Position numbers and translations under genes: made by a program. Below are positions 11,155 to 23,500 of a stretch of DNA of 64,000 nucleotides, piece after piece. This stretch comes from Multifurca ochricompacta. Taxonomy: Eukaryota > Basidiomycota > Agaricomycetes > Russulales > Russulaceae. The notes below the pieces were generated by a model. That model was not told the origin of the DNA and ran no database searches. It was given only the letters and a program-made list of their open reading frames with translations. Within the stretch, counting starts at the first letter, position 1, and every line of letters starts with the position of its first letter. Location of the stretch: contig WTXG01000016.1 of assembly GCA_022496185.1 (NCBI GenBank), positions 62,001 to 126,000 on the forward strand, given 5' to 3'.

Positions 11155-13123
11155 CTCAGAACAACCTCTTACTGCTGAAGATCTAGCTCAGATCCCCTTT
11201 GGCTTTACCCATCCCATCTTTGACTACAATGACAGTGCTTTTGTTGCTACCTGGAAGGGTGACAACTACTATACTCAGACTCTTGGAACTGACTGGAAAC
11301 ATCTTTGAGACAGTTGCACCCTCCCTGCAAAAGAATACCTCAGTAATTTCCCTAACATCGACCTCATCAGCAACCTTGACTCTCACACATTCTACGGAAC
11401 ATACAATGGGAAGGAAGTCCATTGGTCTGACACCCATACAGCTTGGGTCTATCTTAACAACCATTGTGTCCAGTTCCCTATTGCCTCTATCACCTCTGAC
11501 AAAGAAGAAGTATCCCAATCCCTTGAAGCAGTAGAGCAATCCCTTTGTGCTATCACTCTTAGGACCCCTCCTACTCTCCCATCATTATCCCTTGCCTCCA
11601 CTGCCACTGCTATAGCTTCACACCCCCCAAGACAACAACACCCCTAAATACCATGAGTACTGCCACTGTGACAGAATTCTCCCTGCGACATTACTAATGA
11701 CTTGATATTGTGTTTCACTGGTATTTGCTTACTGAGGGCCTAACCCCTCCTAATTCTCCTTAGTTCTAGCTAGTTCTACTGTGCAACCATTTAGATACTA
11801 TGTCATAGTCCTAGAACCTTCTATTTACTATGACATAGCTAGAACTACTTGTATTTAAAGTACAGTAAAGTAGAGAGACAGACTAAGTCTGTTCTCTTGT
11901 GTTCAATCAAAGGTGCTTTGGAATCCTTGAGTCCTCTCAGTTAGAACCCCACTTGAACTCTCCAAGATGTGACTTGGAGAGCCTTCATCATCTTGAACTT
12001 GCTGCAGGACTGAGTGTCTCTGCTGTCGACTTCGATTCTCGCATGCACCCTTGACTTCATTGTGGGCTTGACCAGAACTTGACTTTGCTGTGACCTAGAG
12101 CCTTGACTTATCTTGACATGACTTGGGAGGCTAGCTCCCACACGATCCCTGACACAGTTCCACACCTAACTGTGACAGCCACTGCCTCCAATGGAAAGAT
12201 CTTGGGGTCACCCCCAGAATCTTTTGATGGCCAAGCCTCTAAAGCAGAATGCTTCTAATCTCAGCTAGCCAACTATTATTACCTAAATGAAGGGGCCTTC
12301 ACTGATGAGAGTAGATGAGTCTCTGCAGCCCTCACCCACTTTAAACTTGATACACCAGCAGGAGAATGGGCCAGAGACTGCACCAATACTGCACTCCAAG
12401 CCAACCCCCCTTCCTTTGGGACTTGGGACTGCTTCAGAATTGACTTTGAGAAACAGTTTATTCCAGTAGAGAGTTGCCTCCTGTCTACCAAAGCCATGTA
12501 TGAAATTCATCAAGGCACTCGCCCCTTCAATGACTGGTACCAAGAGTGGTCCACCCATGCTACCTGTGCTACAGTGGATGAAAACACCAAAATCTATGCC
12601 TTCTGAAGCATGATCAATCAGGGCCTGGGACAAAAACTGCTTGGACTATCCCCACAACCCACCACACTCCATGATCTTGTTACTAAGGCCAGAGAATTTG
12701 ATGCAGCATGGCAGCTCTATGGCAAAACTACCAAGCCTTGGCCTCCCCACCTGCATGTTGGAGAAGTTACCACTGACAACCAAGAGGCCCAAGTCAACTT
12801 TGTTACTCCTTCCCAACCCAAAAATCCAAACACCCCCCACACACTACCAAGCTAACCCCAGAAGAGAAGAAATACTGATGAGAAAACAAGCTCTGCTTCT
12901 ATTGTGGAAAACCTAACCACATTGCTAACCAATGTCACAGCAAGACCAGGGCTATCCAAGGTCAAGGACCTCCTTGCACCACTCCAGTAAGGGCCCTGGC
13001 ATTGGAAGAAGCACCTCCCCAGAAACCTCAACCTCCCCCTGACTACCTTTCAGTATCTACAGCCAGGAGTTATGAAGATCCAGTACCATATATGATGGAC
13101 AAGGATGGACCTTTGGATTTTTA
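11155..13123 (+). pseudogene. Gypsy1-B gag (broken, split by LTR-F)
   Basis: The N-terminal part is at 11155-11666 and the capsid part at 12178-12750, continuous once LTR-F (11667-12177) is removed. A CCHC knuckle is encoded near 12892-12940. The gene ends gat ttt taa at 13116-13124, preceded by G, so GGATTTT is at 13115-13121 as in Gypsy1-A. Stops such as aga-tga near 12315 correspond to CGA codons in Gypsy1-A, consistent with CpG decay. Confidence 0.8.
11667..12177 (+). mobile_element. LTR-F, solo LTR
   Basis: 511 bp with ends TGTGACAG...CTGTGACA and TSD gccac (11662-11666 and 12178-12182). A TATA-like tatttaaag near 11851 suggests plus orientation. A short related end may occur near 57060-57171. 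The family is not otherwise represented. Confidence 0.88.
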
Positions 13124-14085
13124 ATGTGTCCTACAGCTGTGCTGTCTGTGAGGACTTCTTGTACCCCCAGTGTTCCTTGTATGAGCCGCTCCACAGCCCT
13201 AGATAACCTTGGTTTTGAGCATGTATCCTTGTTAGTGACTAGAAATGCTAGATCACCTTCTATTGTGCTCAAAGCAGACTCATTGGACAAACACTAGGAA
13301 GAAAATCAGTGTGCATGCCCTAATAGATAGTGGGGCAGAAGGATTAATAATCCACCAAGACTATGCCAAAGCACATCACCTAACCTTGAGCACCCTTGCC
13401 AAGCCTCTCTGAGTCAAGAATGTGGATGGAACTAGTAGCACTAATGGAGCCATTTACCACACCACAACCCAAATCCTACAACTACCCCTCCAAGACTAAT
13501 ACCATGAAGAACTTGCAGAGTTCTATGTCACTAATATAGGGGACCATGACATTATCTTAGGAACTGACTGGCTATGTTGCCACAACCCAGAAGTAAATTG
13601 GAAAGACAACACCCTGACCTTAAAACATTGCCCCACATCCTGCACCCTTACCATGACCCCTCTGACCTTTGCTTCAACACACCCCTCTTGCCCTGCTCTG
13701 TCTACAATCACAGTACAACCCCTGATGGACCAGACACTCATAGCAGCAGCAGAAACCTTTGCAGCCTTAATCACAGATCATCCCATGATAATTCCAGAAG
13801 AAGTACCTCCTGAGTTCATTGTCCACATTCGTGCCAAGACCACCATGTCCACCCAGATTGCTGCAGATCAAGTGAAGACCCCTACCTCCTTAGAAGAACA
13901 ACTCCCCCTGAATACCTTGCATACTGATCTGTCTTTGAAGAGAAAGCCTCTCAACATTTACCACAGCACCAACCATGGGACCATGCCATAGAACTTAAAC
14001 CAGATGCCAAAGTATGGGACTGTGGCATCTACAAGCTCACCCCTGAGGAGCAGAAAGCACTAGACACCTTCTTAAATGACCACCT
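13120..14085 (+). pseudogene. Gypsy1-B pol, 5' part (protease and RT N-terminus)
   Basis: Opens in the -1 frame relative to gag. It carries the aspartic protease motif DSGA near 13331 and the linker into RT. It stops at 14085, where the minus-strand Copia1 inserted; pol resumes at 30036. Stops and single-base changes are present against Gypsy1-A. Confidence 0.85.
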
Positions 14086-15857
14086 TGTCAAACAATCATG
14101 CTGCTGGTTATACTGACTGTGGTTAGTAGCAGGTTAGGCTAAAAAGACAAGTATACTTCAGAGGTTGAAGAAACTCTGTATTACTATTCTACTAACCTAA
14201 AAAGACAAGTATCTACAAGAGATGGTTAGTCAAAGGTATGATAGAAAGTATAGTAGATAGTGATTGTCAAGGGTTTTCATACCCGCACGGGTAAGCGCCA
14301 CGGGTTTTGCCAGGTACGGGTATGGGTATATGGCTCCCAACCCGTGGAAACCCGTACCCGCGCGGTGGGTTTGGCAGGTATAGGCGCCGATTATCCATTG
14401 ACAAGATCAGTGGAATTTCCAAGATAAAACACATCTGCAGCCACAAAAATACAAGATCTCGTCTGATGTATGATACAGGGTGAATGTAAATATGTTCTAG
14501 TGTTATCCTACAAAATATCAAAGCAGATCAACAGTGCGATGTAAAATAAAAGTGTTATCAGTGATCTACATTCTTGAAAATCATGATGCATCTGTTTTAT
14601 TAACGCGCGACCAATTCTGCCGGTCTGGCACTATCTAAAATACTCTCTAGACTACTTTAGACTATTCTATAATCTAATTATCAAATTAATTTATTGAAAC
14701 AAGGCCCGCGTGTATCTACAAGCTGCATGGGGCAGCGACTACATTGCATCGCATGGTGGTCTGACCTCCTTCCTATTAAGGAAGGTTGACTTAAACGCGC
14801 AGAATTGTGCATCCAGGGACCAGGACAGTCGCGCTTGTATGAAATGAAACTAGAATAATAAAATAATAATGTAAATAAAAGATCCTTTTAATCTTCTGAA
14901 CATAAAACAACAATTTTTGAGGAATCTTGAGTAGCCATAAATGAACGCGTTGTGTCCAAGTGCTTATCTCCTTGACCGGGATGGCCCGGGCCGATTGTCC
15001 AAAATGCGCGATGCAAGTAAAGAACTTGCACGCGTTTCATTTTATGGGCAACCCAGGTATCAAAACAATTATCCAGGGGTTACCCCTGCCAATGTCTATG
15101 TGTTCATTAAATTTTTTTGCATTCTGTGTGGTTATCTGACAGGCTATTCATCAATGTTCTATAACATCCTATCTAATCATCTCTGTATACTGGATTTTAG
15201 TTGTGCTTGTATAAAATTGAAAGCAGAATAATAGAAAAATAATGGAATAATGAATTATCTTAATCTTCTGAACATAAAACAAGAGCCATTGAGGGATCTT
15301 AAGCAGCCACAAATAAACGTGTTGTGTATCTTCTTGGTCCGGGAAGGCCCGGGCCGGTTATCCGAAATGCGCGATGCAAGTAAAGAACTTGCACGCGTTT
15401 TCATGGGTGACCCGCAGGTAACCCGCGGGTTACCTGTACCCATAGTGACGGGTACGGGTACAGGTACGGGTACCAACGAGTATACCCCAGGGTTACCCCT
15501 GCCAATCACTAATAGTAGAACTTACACTTCAGAGGTTGAAGAAACTCTGAAGTGAAAGAGACGAAACAGACACCCTTATATACCCATGGGGGCCAGGGGA
15601 AATGGTCTGTGTGCACTGGGAAGAAGTCCACAAGTGCCGGACAATAAAGAATAAGGGATAAAGGCCATTGGCCAAAGAGATATCATGTGCTTACTGCGCA
15701 TTACTAAGTACATCACTAATCAGCTGAGTAAGGTGAGAAAGAAATGTAATAAAGATATTGTAAAAAGTCCGAAACTCCGGAACCTAATCTAATCTTATCT
15801 ACAGCTGAAGCAAACCTTAGATGCCTGAAGCATCTCCAGACACATCCTGTGTCAACA
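14086..15857 (-). repeat. Copia1 3' LTR (split by hAT copy 1)
   Basis: Reverse complement of the Copia1 LTR, from TGTCAAACAATC to CTGTGTCAACA. It is interrupted at 14258-15511. The element's polypurine tract (ggaggga) is adjacent at 15858-15864, read on the minus strand. Confidence 0.92.
14258..15511. mobile_element. hAT-like non-autonomous element, copy 1
   Basis: 1254 bp with ends TAGTGATTGTCAAGGG and CCCCTGCCAATCACTA and a perfect 8-bp TSD atagtaga (14250-14257 and 15512-15519). An 8-bp TSD and short imperfect TIRs are typical of hAT transposons. No transposase is encoded. It contains gc-rich acccgtaccc/gggtacggg words near both ends and degenerate internal repeats with tgcaagttctttacttgca. 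It is shorter than copies 2 and 3. Confidence 0.88.
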
Positions 15858-16327
15858 TCCCTCCATGGTGAAGGCATTGATCATAGATGGGAAATGAGTT
15901 AAATGAGCACACTGCCATCACAATTGAATGAGCATACCGCCAGCCAACAATGTTGAGAATGAGTTGATGAGAAGTGTGGGGTTGTGAGTTTTGCATACAA
16001 GTTGTAGATTTGCTTATGCAGGCTGAACACCTGACATATTTGAATGCCTACTTTCTAGCACTCACACCACTTGCATCACTCTCAAGGTCAAGAATGTGCT
16101 CATGTTGCATGGTGGGAAAGTGAGACTGGTATACAAAGTCTCCAAATTCCAGCTCTCTCATTCCAGCACTAGTCCAAATCCAGTTACCATGAATCAAAAG
16201 ATGATCTAGGCAGAGACTTTGTGAGGCCATCTGCCAGCATCTCTCCAGTGGGAGTTCACACCAAGTCAATCTGGTGTGATTCTACATACTCCCTAATGGC
16301 ATGGTACTTTATTGGTATGTGCTTTGA
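15858..16327 (-). pseudogene. Copia1 pol C-terminal tail and 3' untranslated region
   Basis: About 50 codons of the RNase H end (KHIPIKYHAIR, GEMLADGLTKSLP) continue in frame after the premature TGA at 16328-16330. A second in-frame TGA is at 16256-16258. In Copia2 the matching codons are CGG and CGT. The rest, to 15858, is 3' non-coding sequence ending at the polypurine tract. Confidence 0.8.
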
Positions 16328-18174
16328 TCACCTTCCTGTGACAGGGTTTAATGCAAGATCTACTGCACCCTTATTGTCACAATGCAGTTGTATGGGTGAA
16401 CTAACTTCATATCCCAATTCCTGCATAAAGGTCCTATACCACACAGCCTGATTTGAAGCCTCAGCAAGGCTCATGTACTCGGCTTCAGTGGTGGACTGTG
16501 CTACTGTCTTTTGTTTTCTGGAGCACCAACTGATGGCTCCATTTGCAAGGAAAAAGACATAGCCAGAGGTGGAGTGGTGGTCCTCTTGATCTCCCCATGA
16601 GGAATCCACATAGCCATGAAGGCCGACTTCATCATTCCCTCCAGAATAGTGCAACTTGTAGTCTTTTGTAGCATTTAAATAAGCTAAGACATACTTTGCT
16701 AGTCGCATGTGCTGCTGGGAAGGGTTGGAAGCAAATTGACTAAGGTGTGCAACAGTGAAACTAATGTCAGGTCTGCTTCCAATCTGCACCCAAAGCAGAG
16801 ACCCCATTAACTGCTGATACCTCTTAATGTCAGAGGTAGATGCCTGGTCTTCAAATTTGACCAGATGAACATCCACACCAGAGGGTAGAGGAGTATATAC
16901 TGGGTTGGAATCCCCCATTCCAAACCTCTCAACTATGGAAGATACATAGGCTGTCTGGTTGATATCCAGTGTCTTGTTAGGACAATCCCTGGTGATGTTA
17001 ACTCCAAGGTAGGACTGGATTTTGCCAAGATCGGTCATCTCATATCGGCTAGATAGAGAGTCCTTCAGCCATTGAATCTTCTTAGTGGAGGACCCAAGTA
17101 TAGTGATGTCGTCAACATATAAAATGACAAAAAGTGAACCATCCCCCTCTTGGTGATGATACACATATACTCCTGCATCAGAGTATGTCCAAGTGAAGCT
17201 CAGTTCATTGAGAACTGCATGGAATTGTAGGTTCCATGCTTGGGAAGCTTGTTTGAGGCCATACAGAGCTTTCTGTAGCCTACAAACTTTGGACTCTTGT
17301 CCAGCAATGATGAAACCAACTGGTTGCTCCATATAAATCTCCTCATCCAGATCGCCATGTAGGAATGCTGATTTGACATCCATCTGGTGGATTTCCCAAT
17401 CCTCAAGCACAGCCAACACTAATAACAGTCTAAGAGACTCAAATCTGGTGACTGGGGAGAATGTTTCATTGAAGTCCACCCCTTCTATTTGGGTGAACCC
17501 TTTTGCTACAAGCCTAGCATGAAAGTGTCCATCTGCTTTCAATTTAAAGACCCACTTGGACTTTACAGCCTTTCTACCTTCAGGAAGGTCTTCAAGGCAC
17601 CACACTTTAAGTTTTTCTAAGGCATCAATTTCATATTGACATGCCTCAAGCCAATCACTGGCATTATCAGACTCCATTGCTTCTTTAAAAGTAAGAGGAT
17701 CCCTGTAAGGTGATCCTGCAGCATTGAGTAGATCCATCTGACCAAGTCTGGAAGAACCCTGCACAAACTCTGCATTATCCTTGTTGTAGAAGCAAGGATT
17801 CAGACAACAATTTCTATTGGGACATGCAGTATCCAAGTCTAAGTCTTCTTGGATTGCCCTATCTCGTCGTTCAGAGCATGGACTTGTCCTCTGAAAATTA
17901 GGTTGAGGAAGTCTGCCAGCAATCCTTTCAGATTTTTGGATTGCATGGGTTCTTTTGGGAGGGGAGGATGGTTCCATGACTTGTGATGGAGGAGTCTGAT
18001 ATATAGTCTGAGGGTGTGTGGTGTCTACATTACATGTGGGTGTGGTAGGCTGTGGTGGTAATTGAGGAGGTACTATGTCCTCCTGTTCCTCTTCTAGGTC
18101 TTCCTCATCTTGAGGAGCCTCAGGAACATGTGTAGCAGTTGCTGGTGGTGGCTGGACATTGCCACCAGGTAAGG
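16328..18174 (-). pseudogene. Copia1 pol: RT and RNase H
   Basis: An uninterrupted reading frame on the minus strand, continuous with the integrase part once the solo LTR at 18175-18678 is removed. It holds a Pro/Glu-rich linker, then RT with KSKWVFKLKADG, QMDVKSAFLHGDL and the catalytic YVDD (FVILYVDDITILGSS). RNase H follows, with GYVDSSWGDQ and STTEAEYMSL. It ends at a TGA (16328-16330) where Copia2 has CGG, so about 50 C-terminal residues are lost. Overall this is the best preserved retroelement coding region in the window. Confidence 0.9.
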
Positions 18175-18678
18175 TGTGAAACAGGCATGGAGCGCAGCAT
18201 ACTGACTGTGAAGGTTAGCGGGGTTAAGCTAGACAAAGACAAGTTACTTCAGAGGTCAAAGAAACTCTATTATACTATACTACTGACCTAGACAAAGACA
18301 AGTTCTAGTAAGAGCATTAGTCTCAAGGTATAATAGTAAGTAAGAGAAAGGACTTACACTTCACAGGTCGAAGAAACTCTGAAGTGTAGAGGACGAAACA
18401 GACACCCTTATATACTTCAAGGGATGGTCTGTGCACACTGGGAATAAGTCCTCAGGTGCCGGACAAAGTCCAAACAATAAACATGAGGGAGAAAGGCCAT
18501 TGGCCACTACAGAAATCACATGTTACATGGTGTATCAGTCAGCTACTGTGGAATGTGAGAAAGAAAGTAATAATGATATAGTAAAAGTCCGAGACTCCGG
18601 TATCTAATCTAATCTACAAAGTAGCTAATCTAATCACCTGATGCCTGAAGCATCACCGAACATCTTCTGTGTTCAACA
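18175..18678 (-). mobile_element. Copia2 solo LTR in Copia1 pol
   Basis: 504 bp, reverse orientation, from TGTGAAACAGGC to CTGTGTTCAACA, with TSD taagg (18170-18174 and 18679-18683). Removing the LTR and one TSD restores the Copia1 frame. Confidence 0.93.
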
Positions 18679-19145
18679 TAAGGTAAATGAGCTGCCTTCA
18701 CTAGGCTGCTCTATTGGTTTATCTGCTCTGTTGTCCTTTACAGAGCAGGATGGGAAGGATCTCTCATCAAATGTAACATCTTGTGAAGAGATGAGAGACT
18801 GGGTACAACTATCCCAAAGTGTATAGCCCTTAGAAGTGGGCTCATACCTGACAAAGACGGCTTCCCTAGCTTTGGGATCTAATTTATGCTGCTTGCCCTC
18901 TGGAACATGATAGTAGGCTTTGCAACCAAAGACCTTAAAGTAAGAGACATCTGGTTTGTTCCCAACCAGAAGCTCAAGCAGAGTTTTCCACTTGTTAGAA
19001 TGGATTGGAGTTCTATTATAGATATGACATGCTGTCTCAACAGCACACTCCCAGAAACCAAGAGACAGGCCTGCATCGTGCAGCATGCTTGTGCCTTTTT
19101 CCATAATGGTTCTATTAAATCTCTTGGCCCTTCCATTCTGTTGTG
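18679..19145 (-). pseudogene. Copia1 pol: integrase C-terminal half
   Basis: Encodes the end of the integrase core and beyond (QQNGRAKRFNRTIMEK, LSLGFWECAVETACHIYNRT, FGCKAYYHVPEGK). The catalytic Glu of the DDE triad is replaced by Lys: NGRAKRFN here, NGRAERFN in Copia2; codon at 19123-19125. It is continuous with 25648-27240 once Copia2 is removed. Confidence 0.88.
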
Positions 19146-19644
19146 TGTTGAACACAGAAGATGTTCGGTGATGCTTCAGGCATCAGGTGATTAGATTAGC
19201 TACTTGTAGATTAGATTAGATACTGGAGTTTCGGACTTTTTACATTATCATTATTACTTTCTTTCTCACATTCCACAGTAGCTGACTGATACACCATGTA
19301 ACATGTGATTTCTGTAGTGGCCAATGGCCTTTCTCCCTCATGTTTATTGTTTGGACTTTGTCCGGCACTTGTGGACTTATTCCCAGTGCACAGACCATCC
19401 CTTGAATAGTATATAAGGGTGTCTGTTTCATCTCTTTCACTTCAGATTTTCTTCAACCTCTGAAGTGTAAGTCTTACTGTACTTTTCTATCATACCTCTG
19501 ACTAATGTCTCTTGTAGATACTTGTCTTTCTAGGTCAGTAGAATAGTAATATAGAGTTTCTTCAACCTCTGAAGTATACTTGTCTTTCTAGCTTAACATG
19601 CTAACAACTTACAGTCAGTATGCTGTGCACATGCCTGTTCAACA
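19146..19644 (+). repeat. Copia2 5' LTR
   Basis: 499 bp, TGTTGAACACAG to CTGTTCAACA. TATA box tatataa is at 19410-19416. The start-site hairpin at 19439-19466 has one stem base changed (agatttt for agagttt). Confidence 0.94.
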
Positions 19645-19658
19645 GGTTATGGGCCCTG
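19645..19658 (+). promoter_or_regulatory. Copia2 primer-binding site (initiator tRNA-Met internal)
   Basis: ggttatgggccctg directly follows the 5' LTR. Its complement, cagggcccataacc, matches the anticodon arm of eukaryotic initiator tRNA-Met (CAGGGCUCAUAACC in yeast) with one difference. Copia-like elements are known to prime with a cleaved half of this tRNA. The 5' untranslated leader continues to 20568 without other recognised features. Confidence 0.65.
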
Positions 19659-20568
19659 GGCATGCTTTACTGATCTGTTTTTTCTTTTGATCAGTCCAAC
19701 CTTTCTTCAAGCTCACTGCTTCAAGACTTTTACATTCCCAATCACAAGTCACAGTGAGCTTCGATTTATTCTCTTGCCCTTAACTGTCCACAAGATGGTG
19801 CGCTTTATGCGCCCATCTTGATCTGTTTGGCTAGTCCCTCAGGGGATTCTTGCAAGAGGTGATGAGGGACCCTAAGTGGGTGAAACACCTCAAGTTCCTC
19901 ATGTGCGCTCTAAGTAAATAGTATTCTTAGTTATAGCTGGGTTTTCGTCCCATCCATAGTCTTAGTAGACCACTTGCCCAAAAGGCTTGAGGCTATAGGT
20001 TCAGTCAATGCTTGGCTCGATCCGTAAGCCAGGTTTAGCGACCTGCTGGTAGAGTTTAGGGTCTAGAACAAGGCATGGGTAGTCACTCCCATGACACTTG
20101 GGCTCAATACAAGTAGGCTTGAACTACTATAGTATTTACACAGTAGCTAGAAGGTTTTGTCTCTGGGCAGAAGTACCCGCTGCCTTTGTTGGGGGTTTGC
20201 CCCAACCAGAGGAAACCTAATAGTCTACTATAGTCATGGCCCCAATCATCTAGGGCTTAATCATGGACTCCACCACCAGCACTAGAGGAAGGGCTCTATA
20301 CCCTTTGTCTCTAGTGGAACTTGCAGTTGGCTCCTCCATGACATGACTCCCCATCTATTTACACAATGTCCCCCTGATGTGGGCTTAGGACTTGTTGTAG
20401 ATGGCACTAGACAGCCTACTATACTACTTAGAAGTCACACATCAGAGGCAGGACTTTTTAAGTTCTGAAGCATAGTGCCACAGAATGGATGGGCCCTCTT
20501 AAATGAGACCTGGACAACTGGTTCTAACTGCTCCTTGGAACCAGGATCAACCTTTTTTTATCATCTCA

Positions 20569-23500
20569 ATGTCTTCCATCGTCTTGCCTCCCACTTTCAA
20601 GTTCGACAAACTTGATGGCTCCAATTGGCAGCAGTGGTTGGTGTCCTTCACTGCCTTGCTGAGGATAAATGGAATGAAGAGGCACATCACTCATGATGCC
20701 CCTGAATTCCTGAATCCGCCCAAGCCAGAAGATGGAGAAAAGGATGACGAGTACGCCAAGTGCTTTGCACTCTGGTCAGAGCCTATGTACATGGAGTGGA
20801 ATAGAGTGGAGGAAGTCCTCATGGGAGTTCTGGTGATGGTAACATCACCAGAAACATACTCCCAAATTGCCTCTGACAGAACTTACCCTTCTGTCAATGC
20901 CAAGTATGAGTGTTTGAAATCGCTCTATGGCTCAGTAGGTAGCATGGCCACCTACAACTTGTGGTGTTCTGTGTCTTCCTTCCGCTTGGAGGAAGGCAAA
21001 CAATTCAGACCCCAGTTGCAGCGTGTGTTGGATGTGAGGAGTACTCTCAAGGAAAATGGGATGGAGATCTCTGATCTCCAGCTGAGCTTTATATTGCTCC
21101 AATCCCTACCTCCATCCTACAATGCCATTGCTGGCTCCATCCTGGCGTCAGGTCCACCTGACCACCTTTCCCCTCAGGACCTTGTACAAAGGTTCCTAAA
21201 TGAGGAAAGTCGACTTGCCAGCCCCGCAGGAAGTGGTGTTGGGGCTGCCCTTAACAAGGCAGCCCATGTCAACAAAAATAAAAATAAAATAAACAATCAA
21301 ATTTCACACCACAACCTGCAGGTGCATCATCGTCCAATGATGTCACCTGCTTCTATTGCCAGAAGCCAGGCCACAAGGCAAATGAATGTTGGCAAAGGAA
21401 ACAGGACAGAGCCAATGCTGATGCAGGCAAAAAGGGCAACAAGAGGAAGGGGCAAGGCCCCAGTGTACAAACAAACTCCACACAAGTAGCTACTGTAGTT
21501 AATGGTAGTGGCAGAATACAGGAGGTGCATGAGACACCTCGTATTTCACTTTATACTTTGACTGAGCAAGAAGTCGATGATGGCAGCAACCCTTGGATGA
21601 TGGACAGTGGAGCCACCACTCACTTTACACCATACTTGGATGATTTCTCTGAGTATTTCCCGCATAAGGGACATCAGGTGACAATTGGTGATGGATCCAT
21701 AGTCCAAGTCGAAGGAACAGGCAAAGTCATACTCAAAACTTGAAACAATTATGAGTTAGAGTTAAATAATGTCTTTTATATGCCTGGCAGTGAAAGAATA
21801 CTGTCGACAAGCTGCATCACAGACAAGGGCGGCTCAGTGGAATTCTCTCCATCTGAGGTCAGGATAAAGTACAATAATACAATAATAGTGGAAGGTGTCA
21901 AGGCTATGGGACTCTATTGGGTCTTTGGGAAAACTATGCAGAACCTAAATACTGTGTCCCATAAATCTGCATCAAGTAGCCTTGATACCTGGCATTTGCA
22001 TATGGGTCATATGTCAAAAGAGGCCCTCAAAAGACATGCTCCTAAGGCTGTAAAAGGCCTTAGCATAGATAATAGCCAAGTGGAAGACAAGCCATGTTAT
22101 GGCTGTGAAATGGGAAAATCACACTGTCTTCCATTCCCTCCCTCTCAAAAGAGAGCTTCAGCACCCTTGGAAGTCATTCATAGTGACCTTGTTGGTCCTC
22201 TACAATGTACTTCAATTCAAGGGAACCTATACTTTGCCACCTTCATAGACGACTTTAGCAGGACAGCTCTAGTTGTTGCTATGAAAGCTAAAAGTGACTT
22301 TACATCGGTCTTCTGTAACATTAAGGCATTCCTGGAAAATAAAACAGACAGGAAAATAAAGACCTTACATACAGACCAAGGTGGCAAATTTGTAAATAGG
22401 GAGCTGAAGTCTATACTTGAGCAGGCTGGCATAGAGCATAAATTGACAATGCCATATTCCCCACAACAGAACGGAAGGGCTGAAAGGTTCAACAGAACCA
22501 TTATGGAAAAGGCTACCAGTATGCTGCATCATGCTGGTCTTTCCCTTGGTTTCTGGGAATGTGCAGTGCAAACAGCCTGTCACATATACAATAGAACGCC
22601 TATCTGCTCTAATAAGTGGAGGACACTGCTTGAGCTTCTGGATGGGGACATTCCAGATGTCTCGTACTTTAAAATATTTGGCTGCTTAGCCTATTATACT
22701 GTCCCAGAGGATAAAAGATGTAAACTGGATCACAAAGCCAGAGAAACAGTCTTTGTCGGGTATGCACCCCACTCTAAAGGATATCTTCTTTGGGATATGC
22801 ATACTCATCCTTCATATTGTCTAGAGATGTGACATTTGATGAAGGATCCTTCCATCCAACCTTGCCAAGGACAGCAAGGGAAACAAAAGGAAAAAGTTAC
22901 GCCTTTTGTCTTGAAGCTGTGAGGCCTGTCCAGCCTCAACCAGCAACAGCCACAGTCCTCAGGATCCTGAAGATAAGGAAGCCGAGGTTGAGGACAGGAG
23001 GTAGTGGAACCTCCTCAATAAATCCTGAGCCTACCACACCCGAAAATGAGCTTGATACACATGATCAAACTATCTATCAGACACTGCCATCCCAAATCAT
23101 GGAACCCTCTGAACTCCCCCAGAGAACCCGTGCCAAAAGACAGTCAAGAAGAATGTTGGCAGACTTCCCCAACCAGTATTTACTAGGGAAAGTCCATGAT
23201 CTCAGCAACATGACAGAGCATGCAGGAAGATTTAGATCTTGATACTGCTCGTCCAAACGTTCACGTCACATGAATCCTCGATTTTATAATGAGGATAATG
23301 CTGAGTTTGTGCAGGGTTCTTCCAGACTTGGGCATATGGAATTGCTAAATGCCGCAGGTGTCTCTTACAGAGACCCCCTGACATTTCAGGAGGTGATGCA
23401 GTCTGACAATGCCAGTGAATGGCTTGAGGCATGTAAATATGAAATTGATGCCTTAGATAAACTTGATGTGTGGCGCCTTGAGGATCTTCCTAAAGGAAGA